64,000 nucleotides of DNA from Thiodiazotropha sp040506275 (GCA_040506275.1 JBEVXD010000014.1:62001-126000), one strand, 5' to 3'. Shown: positions 1-8,372, counted from the first letter of the stretch. Translations and numbers: made by a program. The notes: generated by a model from the sequence alone, not told the origin.

Positions 1-160
1 TGGTGGCTTCCGCCTTTTGCCTCAGCTTTTCGACGCTCAAGATAACATGCACGTTGATTACGTTATCAAAATGCCGTTCAAGACGTTCGAACTTATTATC
101 TACATAGCTTTTCAAGGCATCGGTAACTTCCACATGATGACCGGTAACGCTTATCTGCAT
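1..160 (-). CDS. hpf: Ribosome hibernation promoting factor (HPF/RaiA family), 3' part cut by window edge
   Basis: Reading the minus strand from an ATG at 160 gives a protein beginning MQISVTGHHVEVTDALKSYV, followed by a stretch with KFERLERHFDN. This is the N-terminal signature of the HPF/RaiA family, which binds the 30S decoding centre in stationary phase and promotes ribosome dimerisation or inactivation. A GGAG Shine-Dalgarno sequence lies at 167-170 (complement), 6 bases before the ATG. The gene runs out of the window, so only about 53 codons are visible and long HPF cannot be told from short. It lies just downstream of rpoN, its usual place in gammaproteobacteria. Confidence 0.9.
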   Translation of the reverse strand, partial: MQISVTGHHVEVTDALKSYVDNKFERLERHFDNVINVHVILSVEKLRQKAEAT

Positions 161-330
161 AATTTTCTCCTGTCTTAGATGAGTTGACTCATCACTCTAA
201 CTGATGCGGCGAAATAACGCCGGGGCATTTTTACAGCAACTCATTCATGAATCCACTTTTATCTGAAACCAGTCCGTTTCAGAAAGCATATATAATCATG
301 AATAATAGCCACTCCGATAATTCACTTCAC

Positions 331-1815
331 CTACATCAGTCGCTTACGCTCGTTCGATGGTGGGATACTCATCGACTCGCGGTACTTTGCCACCGTTCGG
401 CGGGCTACTTTTATACCCTGCTCCGACAATATGGCGGCGATTTTGTTATCACTGAGAGGCTTGCTTGTATTCTCTGCAGCGATCAATTTTTTTATCAGTG
501 CACGAATAGCTGTGGAGGAGCACTCACCTCCTGCACTCGTATTCACATGGCTGGAGAAGAAGTATTTAAACTCCAGCGTACCCCTGGGTGTATGCATATA
601 CTTCTGGGTTGTCACCCGGGAAATGGTTGACTCGTGCATTTCCAGAGCCTCTGCTATATCCCGCAAGACCAACGGCTTCATAGCCTCTTCGCCGTGCTCA
701 AAAAAGCCCCGTTGATATTCAACGATCTTAGTCGCCACGCGCAGAATAGTCTCATTCCTGCTCATCAGACTTTTAATGAACCAGCGCGCCTCCTGCAGGT
801 GGTTTTTCAAAAAGGTGTTGTCATCACTCTGATCTGCACGCTTGATCAGACTGGCATAGTCGTTGTTTACCCTAAGTTTAGGCGTAACCTCACCATTCAG
901 CTCCACAACCCAGCGGTTGTTGCGCTTGCTTACGAATACATCAGGGGTCACATACTGGGGCTCGCTCCTGGCAATCGCTGTACCAGGGTGAGGATTTAGG
1001 GTTCTGATCAACTGCATGATGGCAATCAGGTCATCCTCATCCACCTTCATGCGTCGCACTATCTGATTCTGATCTTGCGCAGACAACAAGTTGAAATGGT
1101 CGCGGCAAAGCTTAATCGCCAGATCCAAGTAAGGTGTTGCCTCTGGCAGTTGACGAAGTTGAATTAAGAGGCAATCCTGTGCGCCCTGAGCACCGACACC
1201 TGGCGGGTCAAAAGCCTGAATACGGTGCAGTACCGCTTCTACATCCTCCAGGGTCGCCTCCTCATCATTGAGGGAAACAAGGATCTCCTGGAGATCACCT
1301 TTGAAATAGCCATCCTCATCAATACTGTCGATGAGATTGGTGGCAATAAGAATATCCTGCTCTGTGAAAGGGGTCAGGGTCATCTGCCAGACCAGGTGGT
1401 CATGTAAAGTGATCGCGCCGCTGCGCTGCACCAGATAGTCTTGGTCGGGTGATTCACCACCACTGCTCGAGGGAGGAAGATAACTGTCGTATACGTCAGT
1501 CCACTCACTATCAACAGGAAGATCTTCTGTTATCTGGCTACTGTCGGTCTGGATTTCCCGCTCGTTGTTGATATCGTTTGAGCTCAGCGCCTCTTTGCCC
1601 TCCTGAGCTTGATCAGGGCCGCTCTGGCTACTCTCTTCTTTTTGAGTCTGCTGGCCAAACTCCTCTTCTCCCTCCAGCATCGGATTTGTTTCAAGAACCT
1701 CCTGCACCTCCTGACTTAGGTCAAGCGCAGACAGTTGCAACAGGCGTATCGCCTGCTGCAATTGAGGTGTCATTGTTAAATGTTGTCCGAGTCGGAGCTG
1801 TAGAGCCTGCTTCAT
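331..1815 (-). CDS. rpoN: RNA polymerase sigma-54 factor RpoN
   Basis: Sigma-54 directs RNA polymerase to -24/-12 promoters and needs AAA+ activators. The 494-residue product has the family's usual length and order. A glutamine-rich activator-interaction region comes first (residues about 1-50, MKQALQLRLGQHLTMTPQLQ), then an acidic low-complexity linker (about 50-115), the core-binding region, and a C-terminal HTH plus RpoN box (ARRTVAKYRE, near residue 475). It lies between lptB and hpf as in E. coli and Pseudomonas. The 206-bp gap to lptB leaves room for its own promoter. Confidence 0.97.
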   Translation of the reverse strand: MKQALQLRLGQHLTMTPQLQQAIRLLQLSALDLSQEVQEVLETNPMLEGEEEFGQQTQKEESSQSGPDQAQEGKEALSSNDINNEREIQTDSSQITEDLPVDSEWTDVYDSYLPPSSSGGESPDQDYLVQRSGAITLHDHLVWQMTLTPFTEQDILIATNLIDSIDEDGYFKGDLQEILVSLNDEEATLEDVEAVLHRIQAFDPPGVGAQGAQDCLLIQLRQLPEATPYLDLAIKLCRDHFNLLSAQDQNQIVRRMKVDEDDLIAIMQLIRTLNPHPGTAIARSEPQYVTPDVFVSKRNNRWVVELNGEVTPKLRVNNDYASLIKRADQSDDNTFLKNHLQEARWFIKSLMSRNETILRVATKIVEYQRGFFEHGEEAMKPLVLRDIAEALEMHESTISRVTTQKYMHTPRGTLEFKYFFSSHVNTSAGGECSSTAIRALIKKLIAAENTSKPLSDNKIAAILSEQGIKVARRTVAKYRESMSIPPSNERKRLM

Positions 1816-2021
1816 AGCAGAGATATCTTTGAACCTGGTATGTTATTTGTATGTCTTAATTATCATTCTAGCTAATAAATGCCGTTCACGGAATAATTCT
1901 TGCACTTTGTGTCAATTGAACATAATTCAGTTTCATAATTTGACCTTCTTTTTGTAGTTGATGAGTTGCCCTCATCTCTTCTGTTAATCCACGCAACATA
2001 TTTAAAAACAATAACATAGCC

Positions 2022-2747
2022 TTACATGGTGAAATTCTCGCCCAGATAAACACTTCGTACTTCCTGGTTATTGAGAATCTCCTCGGTCGACCCTTCCGCC
2101 AATACCTTACCTGCATTAATGATGTAGGCTCTATCACAAATATCAAGGGTCTCTCTAACATTATGATCGGTAATCAACACACCAATCTTTAATTCTTTAA
2201 GGTGTTGAATAATTCTTTTAATGTCAATAACCGCAATCGGGTCGACACCTGCAAACGGTTCATCCAGCAGAACGAATGCTGGCTGCATTGAGAGTGCACG
2301 GGCAATCTCCAAACGACGCCGCTCTCCACCTGAGAGGCTCATAGCCACACTGTCTCTCAGATGCTCGATACCAAACTCTTCCAGTAGCTTGTCACAGTGC
2401 TCTCTCCTTGCTTGGGCGTCCAGATCCTTTCGATTCTCCAGTATCGCCATTATATTCTGCGCCGTATTCAGCCGCCTGAAAACAGACGGCTCCTGGGCCA
2501 GGTAACCGATGCCCATGCGGGCGCGTTTGTGCATCGCCAGGTCAGTAAGTTCCTCTTCATCCAGATAGATCCTACCCTGATCTGCCTGGACCAGACCCAC
2601 GATCATGTAGAAACTGGTGGTCTTGCCTGCGCCATTCGGCCCTAATAACCCGACAACCTCACCACTATTCAAATTGAGGGAGACCCCATCCACCACTTTG
2701 CGCTTATGGTACTGCTTCTCAAGTGCAACTGCCTGCAACTGACTCAC
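2022..2747 (-). CDS. lptB: LPS export ABC transporter ATP-binding protein LptB
   Basis: Cytoplasmic ATPase of the LptB2FGC complex that extracts lipopolysaccharide from the inner membrane. At 241 residues it matches the family. Visible motifs are Walker A GPNGAGKTT (residues about 36-44), the ABC signature LSGGERRRLEIARAL (about 137-151), and Walker B FVLLDEPFAGVDP followed by the switch histidine in ITDHNVRETL. Its ATG overlaps the lptA stop by four bases, which indicates translational coupling. LptF and LptG are not in this window, as is usual for this locus. Confidence 0.97.
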   Translation of the reverse strand: MSQLQAVALEKQYHKRKVVDGVSLNLNSGEVVGLLGPNGAGKTTSFYMIVGLVQADQGRIYLDEEELTDLAMHKRARMGIGYLAQEPSVFRRLNTAQNIMAILENRKDLDAQARREHCDKLLEEFGIEHLRDSVAMSLSGGERRRLEIARALSMQPAFVLLDEPFAGVDPIAVIDIKRIIQHLKELKIGVLITDHNVRETLDICDRAYIINAGKVLAEGSTEEILNNQEVRSVYLGENFTM

Positions 2748-3262
2748 GGCGCATCGCCCTTGGTCTGAGGTTCAATCACCACTTGAACCCGCTCTTTACC
2801 CTGAGCGCTGCTTCCCGCCTTGACCTGGGCATTGGCTCGATTGTAGACAATTCGGTCATTTCGAAAACTATTGCCTCCCTGCTCAAGCAGAGCATTATCA
2901 ATCAATAACATTTCATCGCGATCCAGATGAATTTCCATCCTGCGCGCCTGGCCCAGAACCTCAACCCCATCGACTTCCGGCAACTGACTGAATCTGGTGG
3001 GTGAGCCTTCACTGATGATCCGCTCTGTCTTTCCCTGCCGACGATGAACCCAAAGGCGTTCTGCCCACAACTTCATACTGCCCTGGGTAATCTTCACATT
3101 ACCTTCATACAGACTGACCCCAGTCGACTCATCAATGGCAAGACTATCCGCTTCAAGTTGCATTGGTTGATCACGATCACTCTCCAGTGCAAAAACCTGC
3201 ATGGCGCTAAAAAAGATTAAGCCACACAAAAGAGTAGAAAGAGTGCCTTTACTTGAACTCAT
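2744..3262 (-). CDS. lptA: LPS transport periplasmic protein LptA
   Basis: Periplasmic OstA-like protein that forms the beta-jellyroll bridge carrying LPS from LptC to LptD. The 172-residue product opens with a signal peptide (hydrophobic TLLCGLIFFSAMQVFA, probable cleavage after VFA near residue 24). An OstA/LptA N domain follows (QPMQLEADSLAIDESTGVSL, YEGNVKITQGSMKLWAERL). It overlaps lptC by 14 bp and lptB by 4 bp, so the three are one transcription unit. The length is close to E. coli LptA (185). Confidence 0.95.
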   Translation of the reverse strand: MSSSKGTLSTLLCGLIFFSAMQVFALESDRDQPMQLEADSLAIDESTGVSLYEGNVKITQGSMKLWAERLWVHRRQGKTERIISEGSPTRFSQLPEVDGVEVLGQARRMEIHLDRDEMLLIDNALLEQGGNSFRNDRIVYNRANAQVKAGSSAQGKERVQVVIEPQTKGDAP

Positions 3263-3812
3263 AGTATCCTCGTACCTGATGTAACAACTTCAAGCGAGAT
3301 GGTTCAGCCAGCCATGCCTCTAATCCGATTGCTGATATGCGCTGCTGACCACTCTGAATATTGACCGCCTCAGCGGTTGATGCGTATGAGTTTTTTGCCT
3401 TAAAAGTCAGGTCTTCAGTCTCAATTTGATAGGGCGCGAAATCTCCTTTCCCTTCACGTTTCATGACAACCTTCCCTGGTAGGTAGAGCGTCTCTTGCTG
3501 ATGATCGGCCACACCATGCTCCGCCTGCACCCTCCAGGGTGGCGTACCAGGCCTGAAACGCCATACCAGAGGCTTTGACAACTCTGTGATACCGCGTTTT
3601 TCATAATGAACCATTTTGGGGGTTTGCAATGTCTGCAGAAGCTCCCCATTTTCATCGAACTGTTTTACCTGAAGATCCACAGCATAGGAATCAGGGACAT
3701 CCCTAGCTACCTGTCGTTTAGGCACCTCAGGGTGGCTCAACTCATTCACCCACCAAGCCAGACTCAGCACCAGGGCGAGTATCAATGAAAGACCAAGCAG
3801 GCGTCTGTTCAA
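3249..3812 (-). CDS. lptC: LPS export inner-membrane bitopic protein LptC
   Basis: Anchored periplasmic subunit that passes LPS from LptB2FG to LptA. The 187 residues comprise one N-terminal membrane helix (LLGLSLILALVLSLAWWV, residues about 4-21) and a periplasmic OstA-like beta domain with the typical AEHGVADHQQETLYLPGKV stretch. It overlaps lptA. A 146-bp gap separates it from kdsC, so lptCAB may have a promoter of its own in addition to read-through from kdsC. Confidence 0.93.
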   Translation of the reverse strand: MNRRLLGLSLILALVLSLAWWVNELSHPEVPKRQVARDVPDSYAVDLQVKQFDENGELLQTLQTPKMVHYEKRGITELSKPLVWRFRPGTPPWRVQAEHGVADHQQETLYLPGKVVMKREGKGDFAPYQIETEDLTFKAKNSYASTAEAVNIQSGQQRISAIGLEAWLAEPSRLKLLHQVRGYYEFK

Positions 3813-3958
3813 GCTTGACCACGCAGCTGACTGTTAAAATCTGACATAAGATAATGAAATGCTGGATCAATTATCAAATTCTATCCTTACCCAATGGGTA
3901 AACCCACTAACGCTACCAGAATTTTTGAATAATCCATGTTCAACTGCGGATTCCTGGT

Positions 3959-4480
3959 TCAAAGATAGTGATCCAAACTGGCCTGCAAGGTTCCCTGAGC
4001 TTCCATGATCATCTCGCAAACATCCCTGCCAGCCCCGCGCCCACCACCATGAGGCGTTTGCCAATGGGCATGCTGCACTACAAAAGGGTGCGCATCCTGC
4101 ACTGCAATGGCAAGCCCGACTCTTCGCATGATGGGAAGATCCACAACATCATCACCGACATAAGCGACCTGCTCATCTTCAAGACCCAGTTTATCCCTCA
4201 GTTCTTCATACGCTGGTAGTTTTTCGAGTTTGCCCTGATAGACATGCTCAATACCCAGGTTTTCCATGCGTAATCTCACCACTTCTGATGTCCGGCCAGT
4301 AATAATGCCGATCACCACACCGGTGTATTGCAACATTTTCATCCCATGCCCATCTCTGGAGTTAAAGGATTTGTACTCTTGACCATCATCACCAAAAAAA
4401 AGACCACCATCCGTCAATACCCCATCAACATCAAAAATCAAGAGTTTGACCGCTTTGGCTTTAGTATAGATATCCTGCAT
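3959..4480 (-). CDS. kdsC: 3-deoxy-D-manno-octulosonate-8-phosphate phosphatase KdsC
   Basis: HAD-superfamily C0 phosphatase that removes phosphate from Kdo-8-P in Kdo biosynthesis. The 173-residue protein has the HAD motifs LLIFDVDGVLTDG (motif I, two catalytic Asp), GIITGRTS (motif II), a Lys in the EKLPAYEEL region, and YVGDDVVDLPIMRRVGLAIA (motif IV). No cap domain is present, as expected for the tetrameric KdsC family. It follows kdsD with a 9-bp gap, so the two consecutive Kdo-pathway enzymes are co-transcribed. Confidence 0.96.
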   Translation of the reverse strand: MQDIYTKAKAVKLLIFDVDGVLTDGGLFFGDDGQEYKSFNSRDGHGMKMLQYTGVVIGIITGRTSEVVRLRMENLGIEHVYQGKLEKLPAYEELRDKLGLEDEQVAYVGDDVVDLPIMRRVGLAIAVQDAHPFVVQHAHWQTPHGGGRGAGRDVCEMIMEAQGTLQASLDHYL

Positions 4481-4489
4481 TTTGCCCCC

Positions 4490-5488
4490 CTACATAACAC
4501 CAGCCCTCAGTAGGTCATGCATATTGAACGCGCCAATCAATCGCTGTTCATCATCCACCACCAGCAGGCCGTTTATTTTATTTTCTTCCATCAACTGTAA
4601 GGCCTCTGCCGCCAGCATTTCAGGCGGGACCCGTTTGCAATCCCTTGTCATTACTTCTTCAACACTAATTTTATGTATATCGATCGGTTGGTTGAGGGTA
4701 CGCCTTAGATCGCCATCGGTATAGACACCGACGAGACATCCCTCATGATCAATAATCGCTGTCATGCCCAGCCCCTTTACAGACATTACTTCCAATGCCT
4801 GATGCAGAGTGGCCTCAACTGTCACCGATGGCAGAGCCTCTCCGACATGCATGATATCCCGAACATGCAGCAACAGACGTCTACCCAGCGAGCCGCCTGG
4901 ATGGGATAAAGCAAAATCCTTTGCAGTAAAACCTCGTGCTTGTAGCAGAGCTACTGCTAAAGCATCCCCCATTACCAGCGCTGCGGTGGTACTGGAAGTC
5001 GGCGCCAAACCCAAAGGACAGGCCTCCTTATCAACACTGACATCAATATGAACCTCAGACTCTTTGGCCAAGGTCGAATGCGGCTTTCCTGTCATAGCGA
5101 TTAGAGGTACACCCAGTCGCTTAAGGAGGGGAAGTATCACCAGTAATTCCCCTGTCTCCCCGGAATTAGATAATGCCAAAACCACGTCATCGGGCGTAAT
5201 CATACCCAAATCCCCGTGACTGGCCTCACCCGGATGGACAAAAAAAGCTGGGCTTCCAGTACTGGCAAGGGTTGCTGCCAGTTTGTTTCCAATATGTCCC
5301 GATTTACCCATACCGATCACAACAATACGACCGGTGCAATGAAGAAGATAGTGGCAAGCCTGGGCGAAACCACCATCCAGTCTTGGTATCAGTGCCGAGA
5401 CAGCAGCAGCCTCAGTTTCAATTACCGCCTGGCCCAATTCGATCATCTGGGTCATTTCTTGCTTTGAGGGTAATGTGGGTTTCTTCAT
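4490..5488 (-). CDS. kdsD: D-arabinose 5-phosphate isomerase KdsD
   Basis: Interconverts ribulose-5-P and arabinose-5-P, the first step of Kdo synthesis. The 332-residue protein has an N-terminal SIS domain (residues about 45-180, with VVIGMGKSGHIGNKLAATL and LALSNSGETGELL) and two C-terminal CBS domains (about 210-330, RDIMHVGEALPSV and VEEVMTRDCKRVP). It sits between the antiporter gene and kdsC, the conserved yrbG-kdsD-kdsC order of gammaproteobacteria. Confidence 0.96.
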   Translation of the reverse strand: MKKPTLPSKQEMTQMIELGQAVIETEAAAVSALIPRLDGGFAQACHYLLHCTGRIVVIGMGKSGHIGNKLAATLASTGSPAFFVHPGEASHGDLGMITPDDVVLALSNSGETGELLVILPLLKRLGVPLIAMTGKPHSTLAKESEVHIDVSVDKEACPLGLAPTSSTTAALVMGDALAVALLQARGFTAKDFALSHPGGSLGRRLLLHVRDIMHVGEALPSVTVEATLHQALEVMSVKGLGMTAIIDHEGCLVGVYTDGDLRRTLNQPIDIHKISVEEVMTRDCKRVPPEMLAAEALQLMEENKINGLLVVDDEQRLIGAFNMHDLLRAGVM

Positions 5489-5630
5489 CCGAACAGTATG
5501 TCTTGTTTAGTGAGCCACCACAAAATAGAGGCCTGTCTGATATCAGACAAGCCATAAGAGGCTATAACCTGCTTAACTTTCATGATTTTTCTTGTTAATA
5601 CGAACCACTTATAGCAATTACTGGCCAATC

Positions 5631-6599
5631 TCATCGAGTGATCAAAGAATAAAACAACCAACTCTGGTAACCGATAAAACAGAGCAACAATCCCAAACCT
5701 TCAATACGATTGATACGACCCTGCTTACCAAAACCATACCCGATCAGAAACAGGAACATAGTCAAACCGAACATTACCGGAAGATCCCGGCTCAGCAAAT
5801 CTGGCGAGAAAGCGCCCGGTGCAACCAAACCAGGAATACTCAATACTGCCAGCATGTTATATAGGTTAGAACCGATTACATTACCGATTGCAATATCGTC
5901 CTCCCCCTTCATGGCACTTGTAATACTGGCAGCGAGTTCAGGCAAGCTCGTTCCAATAGCGACAATAGTCAATCCTATTACCACATCACTGACACCGAGT
6001 GACAGAGCTATGTTAGTCGCCCCCCAAACCAATACCTTGGAACTGATCAATAGAAAGATCAAACCGCTAATCAGCAGAAACAGTGCCTTGTTTGTTGGGA
6101 CGTTGTGAGGAATCTCTGCATCATACTCCCCGGCTATAGGGTCTGCCTCCCCGGTTTTAGCGGTGTAGATCATCCAACCGAACACTGCGAGCAGTAATAT
6201 GATCAAGATCGAACCATCCAGCCGACTTAAACTGCCATCCCACATCAATAGTATGCAAACCACAGTCACCGCAAGCAGAATTGGATACTCGCGTTTAAGC
6301 ACACTGGAGTGCACAGACAAAGGGATAACGAGTGCAGTAACACCAAGAATCAGGCCGATGTTGGCGATATTGGAACCAACCGCATTGCCGATAGCCAATC
6401 CGGGATTGCCATTCACCGCGGCCATAATTGAAACCAGCACCTCAGGCGCAGAGGTGCCAAACCCGACTACCGTAAGTCCGATCAGCATTGGAGAGACGCC
6501 CAGATTGTCAGCCAATGCAGCAGCACCGCTGATGAAGCGGTCGGCACTCCAAACCAGAACCACCAAACCAAGAACTATCGAGAAACTATGCAGCAACAT
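5631..6599 (-). CDS. Calcium/sodium antiporter, CaCA family (YrbG-like)
   Basis: Inner-membrane cation/Ca2+ exchanger of the YrbG/CaxA type. The 322-residue protein is very hydrophobic, about 10 helices arranged as two inverted repeats. Both alpha motifs are present: GFGTSAPEVLVSIMAA with GNAVGSNIANIGLILG in the first half, and AIGTSLPELAASITSA with GNVIGSNLYNMLAVLS in the second, carrying the expected ion-binding Glu residues. It is the first gene of the minus-strand block. The transported ion cannot be fixed from sequence alone; Ca2+/Na+ is the family assignment. Confidence 0.9.
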   Translation of the reverse strand: MLLHSFSIVLGLVVLVWSADRFISGAAALADNLGVSPMLIGLTVVGFGTSAPEVLVSIMAAVNGNPGLAIGNAVGSNIANIGLILGVTALVIPLSVHSSVLKREYPILLAVTVVCILLMWDGSLSRLDGSILIILLLAVFGWMIYTAKTGEADPIAGEYDAEIPHNVPTNKALFLLISGLIFLLISSKVLVWGATNIALSLGVSDVVIGLTIVAIGTSLPELAASITSAMKGEDDIAIGNVIGSNLYNMLAVLSIPGLVAPGAFSPDLLSRDLPVMFGLTMFLFLIGYGFGKQGRINRIEGLGLLLCFIGYQSWLFYSLITR

Positions 6600-6693
6600 G
6601 AAGATTGTATTATTTTAGCGAGTTAACCAAACACCGTCTCCAGATCCATGCCTAAGCGGACATTACCAGGACAGACGCAACCAAATGGCACGA

Positions 6694-6719
6694 CACCCTA
6701 TTAATTATTAATATGGGTG
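6694..6719. repeat. AT-rich inverted repeat between the antiporter gene and rplM
   Basis: CACCC TATTAAT T ATTAATA T GGGTG forms a near-perfect 12-bp inverted repeat with one unpaired base. It lies 95 bp upstream of the antiporter start and 60 bp upstream of a strong plus-strand promoter. The symmetry and position suit a dimeric regulator's operator, but no function is shown. No coding region is seen in 6600-6778. Confidence 0.4.
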
Positions 6720-6778
6720 ATACGCCCAAGCGAATTATCAAAGGTTTGAGATGATAGCAGAAAGCCAGAGGAAAACAC

Positions 6779-6807
6779 TTGACAATCATATTGGAATATT
6801 AGATAAT
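6779..6807 (+). promoter_or_regulatory. Strong sigma-70 promoter upstream of rplM leader
   Basis: TTGACA (6779-6784), a 17-base spacer and GATAAT (6802-6807) form an almost consensus housekeeping promoter. Transcription would begin near 6814. It then meets a small hairpin (TTACAT at 6810-6815 pairing with ATGTAA at 6828-6833) and a rho-independent terminator ending near 6896, about 220 bases before the rplM ATG. Confidence 0.75.
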
Positions 6808-6864
6808 TCTTACATGCTGATACTTAGATGTAACAGTTTTCCTCCTTTGGTGGTATATATATTT

Positions 6865-6896
6865 AAGCGCAACATCTCCTGTTGCGCTTTTTTTTT
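6865..6896 (+). terminator. Rho-independent terminator or attenuator ahead of rplM
   Basis: AAGCGCAAC (6865-6873), loop ATCTCCT, GTTGCGCTT (6881-6889), then an uninterrupted T run to 6896: a textbook intrinsic terminator with a 9-bp stem. It ends a transcript of about 80 nt from the promoter at 6779-6807. It may act as an attenuator in the L13/S9 leader or define a small RNA. Confidence 0.85.
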
Positions 6897-6956
6897 GCTT
6901 GGAAGCACAAATTCCAGGTTTATCCACCCGTCCGCTCTCGGAGATTGAAATAGTCC

Positions 6957-6985
6957 TTGTGCCCATCCCGGGGTTAATGTATTAT
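6957..6985 (+). promoter_or_regulatory. Possible second promoter for rplM-rpsI
   Basis: TTGTGC (6957-6962), a 17-base spacer and TATTAT (6980-6985) match a moderate sigma-70 promoter. It lies downstream of the terminator and about 50 bp before the rplM start, so it could drive rplM independently of the terminated leader. Confidence 0.45.
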
Positions 6986-7033
6986 CCGCCGTCTTTTTCG
7001 AGGCACAATAGTTCTCCATTGGAGCGACATCGG

Positions 7034-7462
7034 ATGACTACTTTAAGCGCAAAACCGGCAGAAGTCCGCCGCAATTGGTACCTTGTGGATGCAACAGACA
7101 AGACCCTGGGTCGTCTGTCCACAGAAATTGCACGACGTCTGCGCGGGAAGCATAAACCAGAATATACTCCGCATGTGGATACTGGCGATTACATCGTCGT
7201 AGTCAATGCTGAAAAAGTTCGGGTTACCGGCAATAAATTGACTGACAAGATGTATCACCACCACACGGGTTACATCGGCAACATGAAATCCATCAGCTTG
7301 GACAAATTGCTGGAGAAAGCACCGGAACGTGCAATCGAGCATGCCGTCAAAGGTATGATGCCTAAGAACCCGTTAGGGCGCGCTATGTTCAAGAAGCTGC
7401 GTGTTTTCGCCGGTTCCGAGCATACCCATGAGGCTCAGCAACCTCAGCCCCTGGACATCTAA
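7034..7462 (+). CDS. rplM: 50S ribosomal protein L13
   Basis: Large-subunit assembly protein. The product is 142 residues, the E. coli length, beginning MTTLSAKPAEVRRNW. It contains VDATDKTLGRLSTEIARRLR, the central HTGYIGNMKSI and the C-terminal GMMPKNPLGRAMFKKLRVF. The start at 7034 was chosen over an upstream in-frame ATG because GGAG at 7021-7024 lies 9 bases before it and the length then matches the family. rpsI follows after 17 bp, the usual two-gene operon. Confidence 0.98.
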   Translation: MTTLSAKPAEVRRNWYLVDATDKTLGRLSTEIARRLRGKHKPEYTPHVDTGDYIVVVNAEKVRVTGNKLTDKMYHHHTGYIGNMKSISLDKLLEKAPERAIEHAVKGMMPKNPLGRAMFKKLRVFAGSEHTHEAQQPQPLDI

Positions 7463-7479
7463 AGCAAGAGTTTAAGACC

Positions 7480-7869
7480 ATGGCAGACACCCACATTACA
7501 ACCGGACGCCGTAAAAGTTCTACTGCTCGAGTCTTTATGACTACTGGCAATGGAAACATCACGGTGAACAACCGTCCTCTCGACGAATACTTCGGTCGCG
7601 AAACCGCCCGCATGGTAGTTCGCCAACCACTGGAAACTACAGGGACCGTCGACAAGGTTGACATCAAAGTCACTGTCAGAGGTGGCGGCACCACTGGTCA
7701 GGCCGGCGCCATCCGTCACGGCATTTCCCGTGCACTGGACGCCTATGACGAGTCACTCCACAGCACACTTCGTAGATCAGGATTCCTGACCCGCGACGCC
7801 CGTGCAGTTGAGCGTAAGAAAGTCGGTCTCCACAAAGCCCGTAAGCGTCCTCAATTCTCCAAGCGCTAA
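7480..7869 (+). CDS. rpsI: 30S ribosomal protein S9
   Basis: Small-subunit protein whose C-terminal tail reaches the P site. The product is 129 residues with GRRKSSTARVFMTTGNGNITVN near the start, GGGTTGQAGAIRHGISRAL in the middle, and the basic tail ending KARKRPQFSKR, which carries the conserved terminal Lys-Arg. It directly follows rplM, and tRNA-Gln begins 47 bp downstream. Confidence 0.98.
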   Translation: MADTHITTGRRKSSTARVFMTTGNGNITVNNRPLDEYFGRETARMVVRQPLETTGTVDKVDIKVTVRGGGTTGQAGAIRHGISRALDAYDESLHSTLRRSGFLTRDARAVERKKVGLHKARKRPQFSKR

Positions 7870-7916
7870 GTCTGGCTTGTGTTGCGGGTGGAGACACCCG
7901 GCACCAGGTCTGCAAC

Positions 7917-7990
7917 TGGGGATTCGTCTAATGGCAGGACAACGGACTCTGACTCCGTATGTGGAGGTTCGAATCCTCCATCCCCAGCCA
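7917..7990 (+). tRNA. tRNA-Gln (anticodon CTG)
   Basis: A 74-nt cloverleaf. The acceptor TGGGGAT pairs with ATCCCCA. The anticodon stem ACGGA/TCCGT encloses loop CTCTGAC, giving anticodon CTG (Gln, CAG codons). The T arm is GGAGG TTCGAAT CCTCC. Discriminator G and an encoded CCA end at 7990. It lies directly after rpsI. Its 3' end is repeated downstream as part of a 173-bp tandem unit. Confidence 0.95.
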
Positions 7991-8008
7991 ACGCATATTA
8001 AAGCCCAC

Positions 8009-8108
8009 NNNNNNNNNNNNNNNNNNNNNNNNNNNNNNNNNNNNNNNNNNNNNNNNNNNNNNNNNNNNNNNNNNNNNNNNNNNNNNNNNNNNNNNNNNNN
8101 NNNNNNNN
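8009..8108. other. Assembly gap (100 N)
   Basis: Exactly 100 unknown bases lie inside the tandem repeat, in the loop of the tRNA terminator hairpin. This looks like a default gap length placed where the assembly could not resolve the repeats, so real distances here are unknown. Confidence 0.98.
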
Positions 8109-8272
8109 CCTGTGTGGGCTTTTTTATTCTCTCTACAACGCTGCCCGGATGGAGGATTTGAACCGATAAGAGGTTCGACGGAAGAGCGCAGCGATGACGA
8201 GCAGCTTCAGCTGACCCCGAAGGGGCGAGGCCAATAGGCCGAGTAATCCTCCATCCCCAGCCAACGCATATT

Positions 8273-8298
8273 AAAGCCCACCCTGTGTGGGCTTTTTT
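8273..8298 (+). terminator. Rho-independent terminator (repeat copy of the tRNA-Gln terminator)
   Basis: AAAGCCCAC (8273-8281), loop CCTGT, GTGGGCTTT (8287-8295) and a T run to 8298. The copy directly after the tRNA has its left arm at 8000-8008 and its right arm after the Ns at about 8114-8125, so the same hairpin ends the rplM-rpsI-tRNA transcript. Confidence 0.8.
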
Positions 8299-8372
8299 AT
8301 TCTCTCTACAACGCTGCCCGGATGGAGGATTTGAACCGATAAGAGGTTCGACGGAAGAGCGCAGCGATGACG

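Larger units (their letters stand above)
7966..8372. repeat. 173-bp tandem repeat built from the tRNA-Gln 3' end
   Basis: The segment starting AATCCTCCATCCCCAGCCA at 7972, inside the tRNA, recurs at 8245. The segment starting CCTGTGTGGG at 8109 recurs at 8282 and stays identical to 8372. Leaving out the 100 Ns, both offsets equal 173 bp. Each unit holds the tRNA 3' end, a GC hairpin with a T run, and an inverted T-arm copy (GGATGGAGGATTTGAACC at 8147-8164, 17 of 18 matching the complement of 7966-7983). A second direct T-arm half follows (GGTTCGA at 8172-8178), separated by 66 nt from AATCCTCC at 8245. The true copy number is hidden by the gap. Confidence 0.85.

Noticed and set aside
247..1999. 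Plus-strand frames over rpoN
   Set aside because: They are antisense shadows of a clear rpoN gene and show no family signatures.
6694..6719. Terminator for an upstream plus-strand transcript
   Set aside because: The stem is AT-rich with no T run following, so an operator is more plausible than a terminator.
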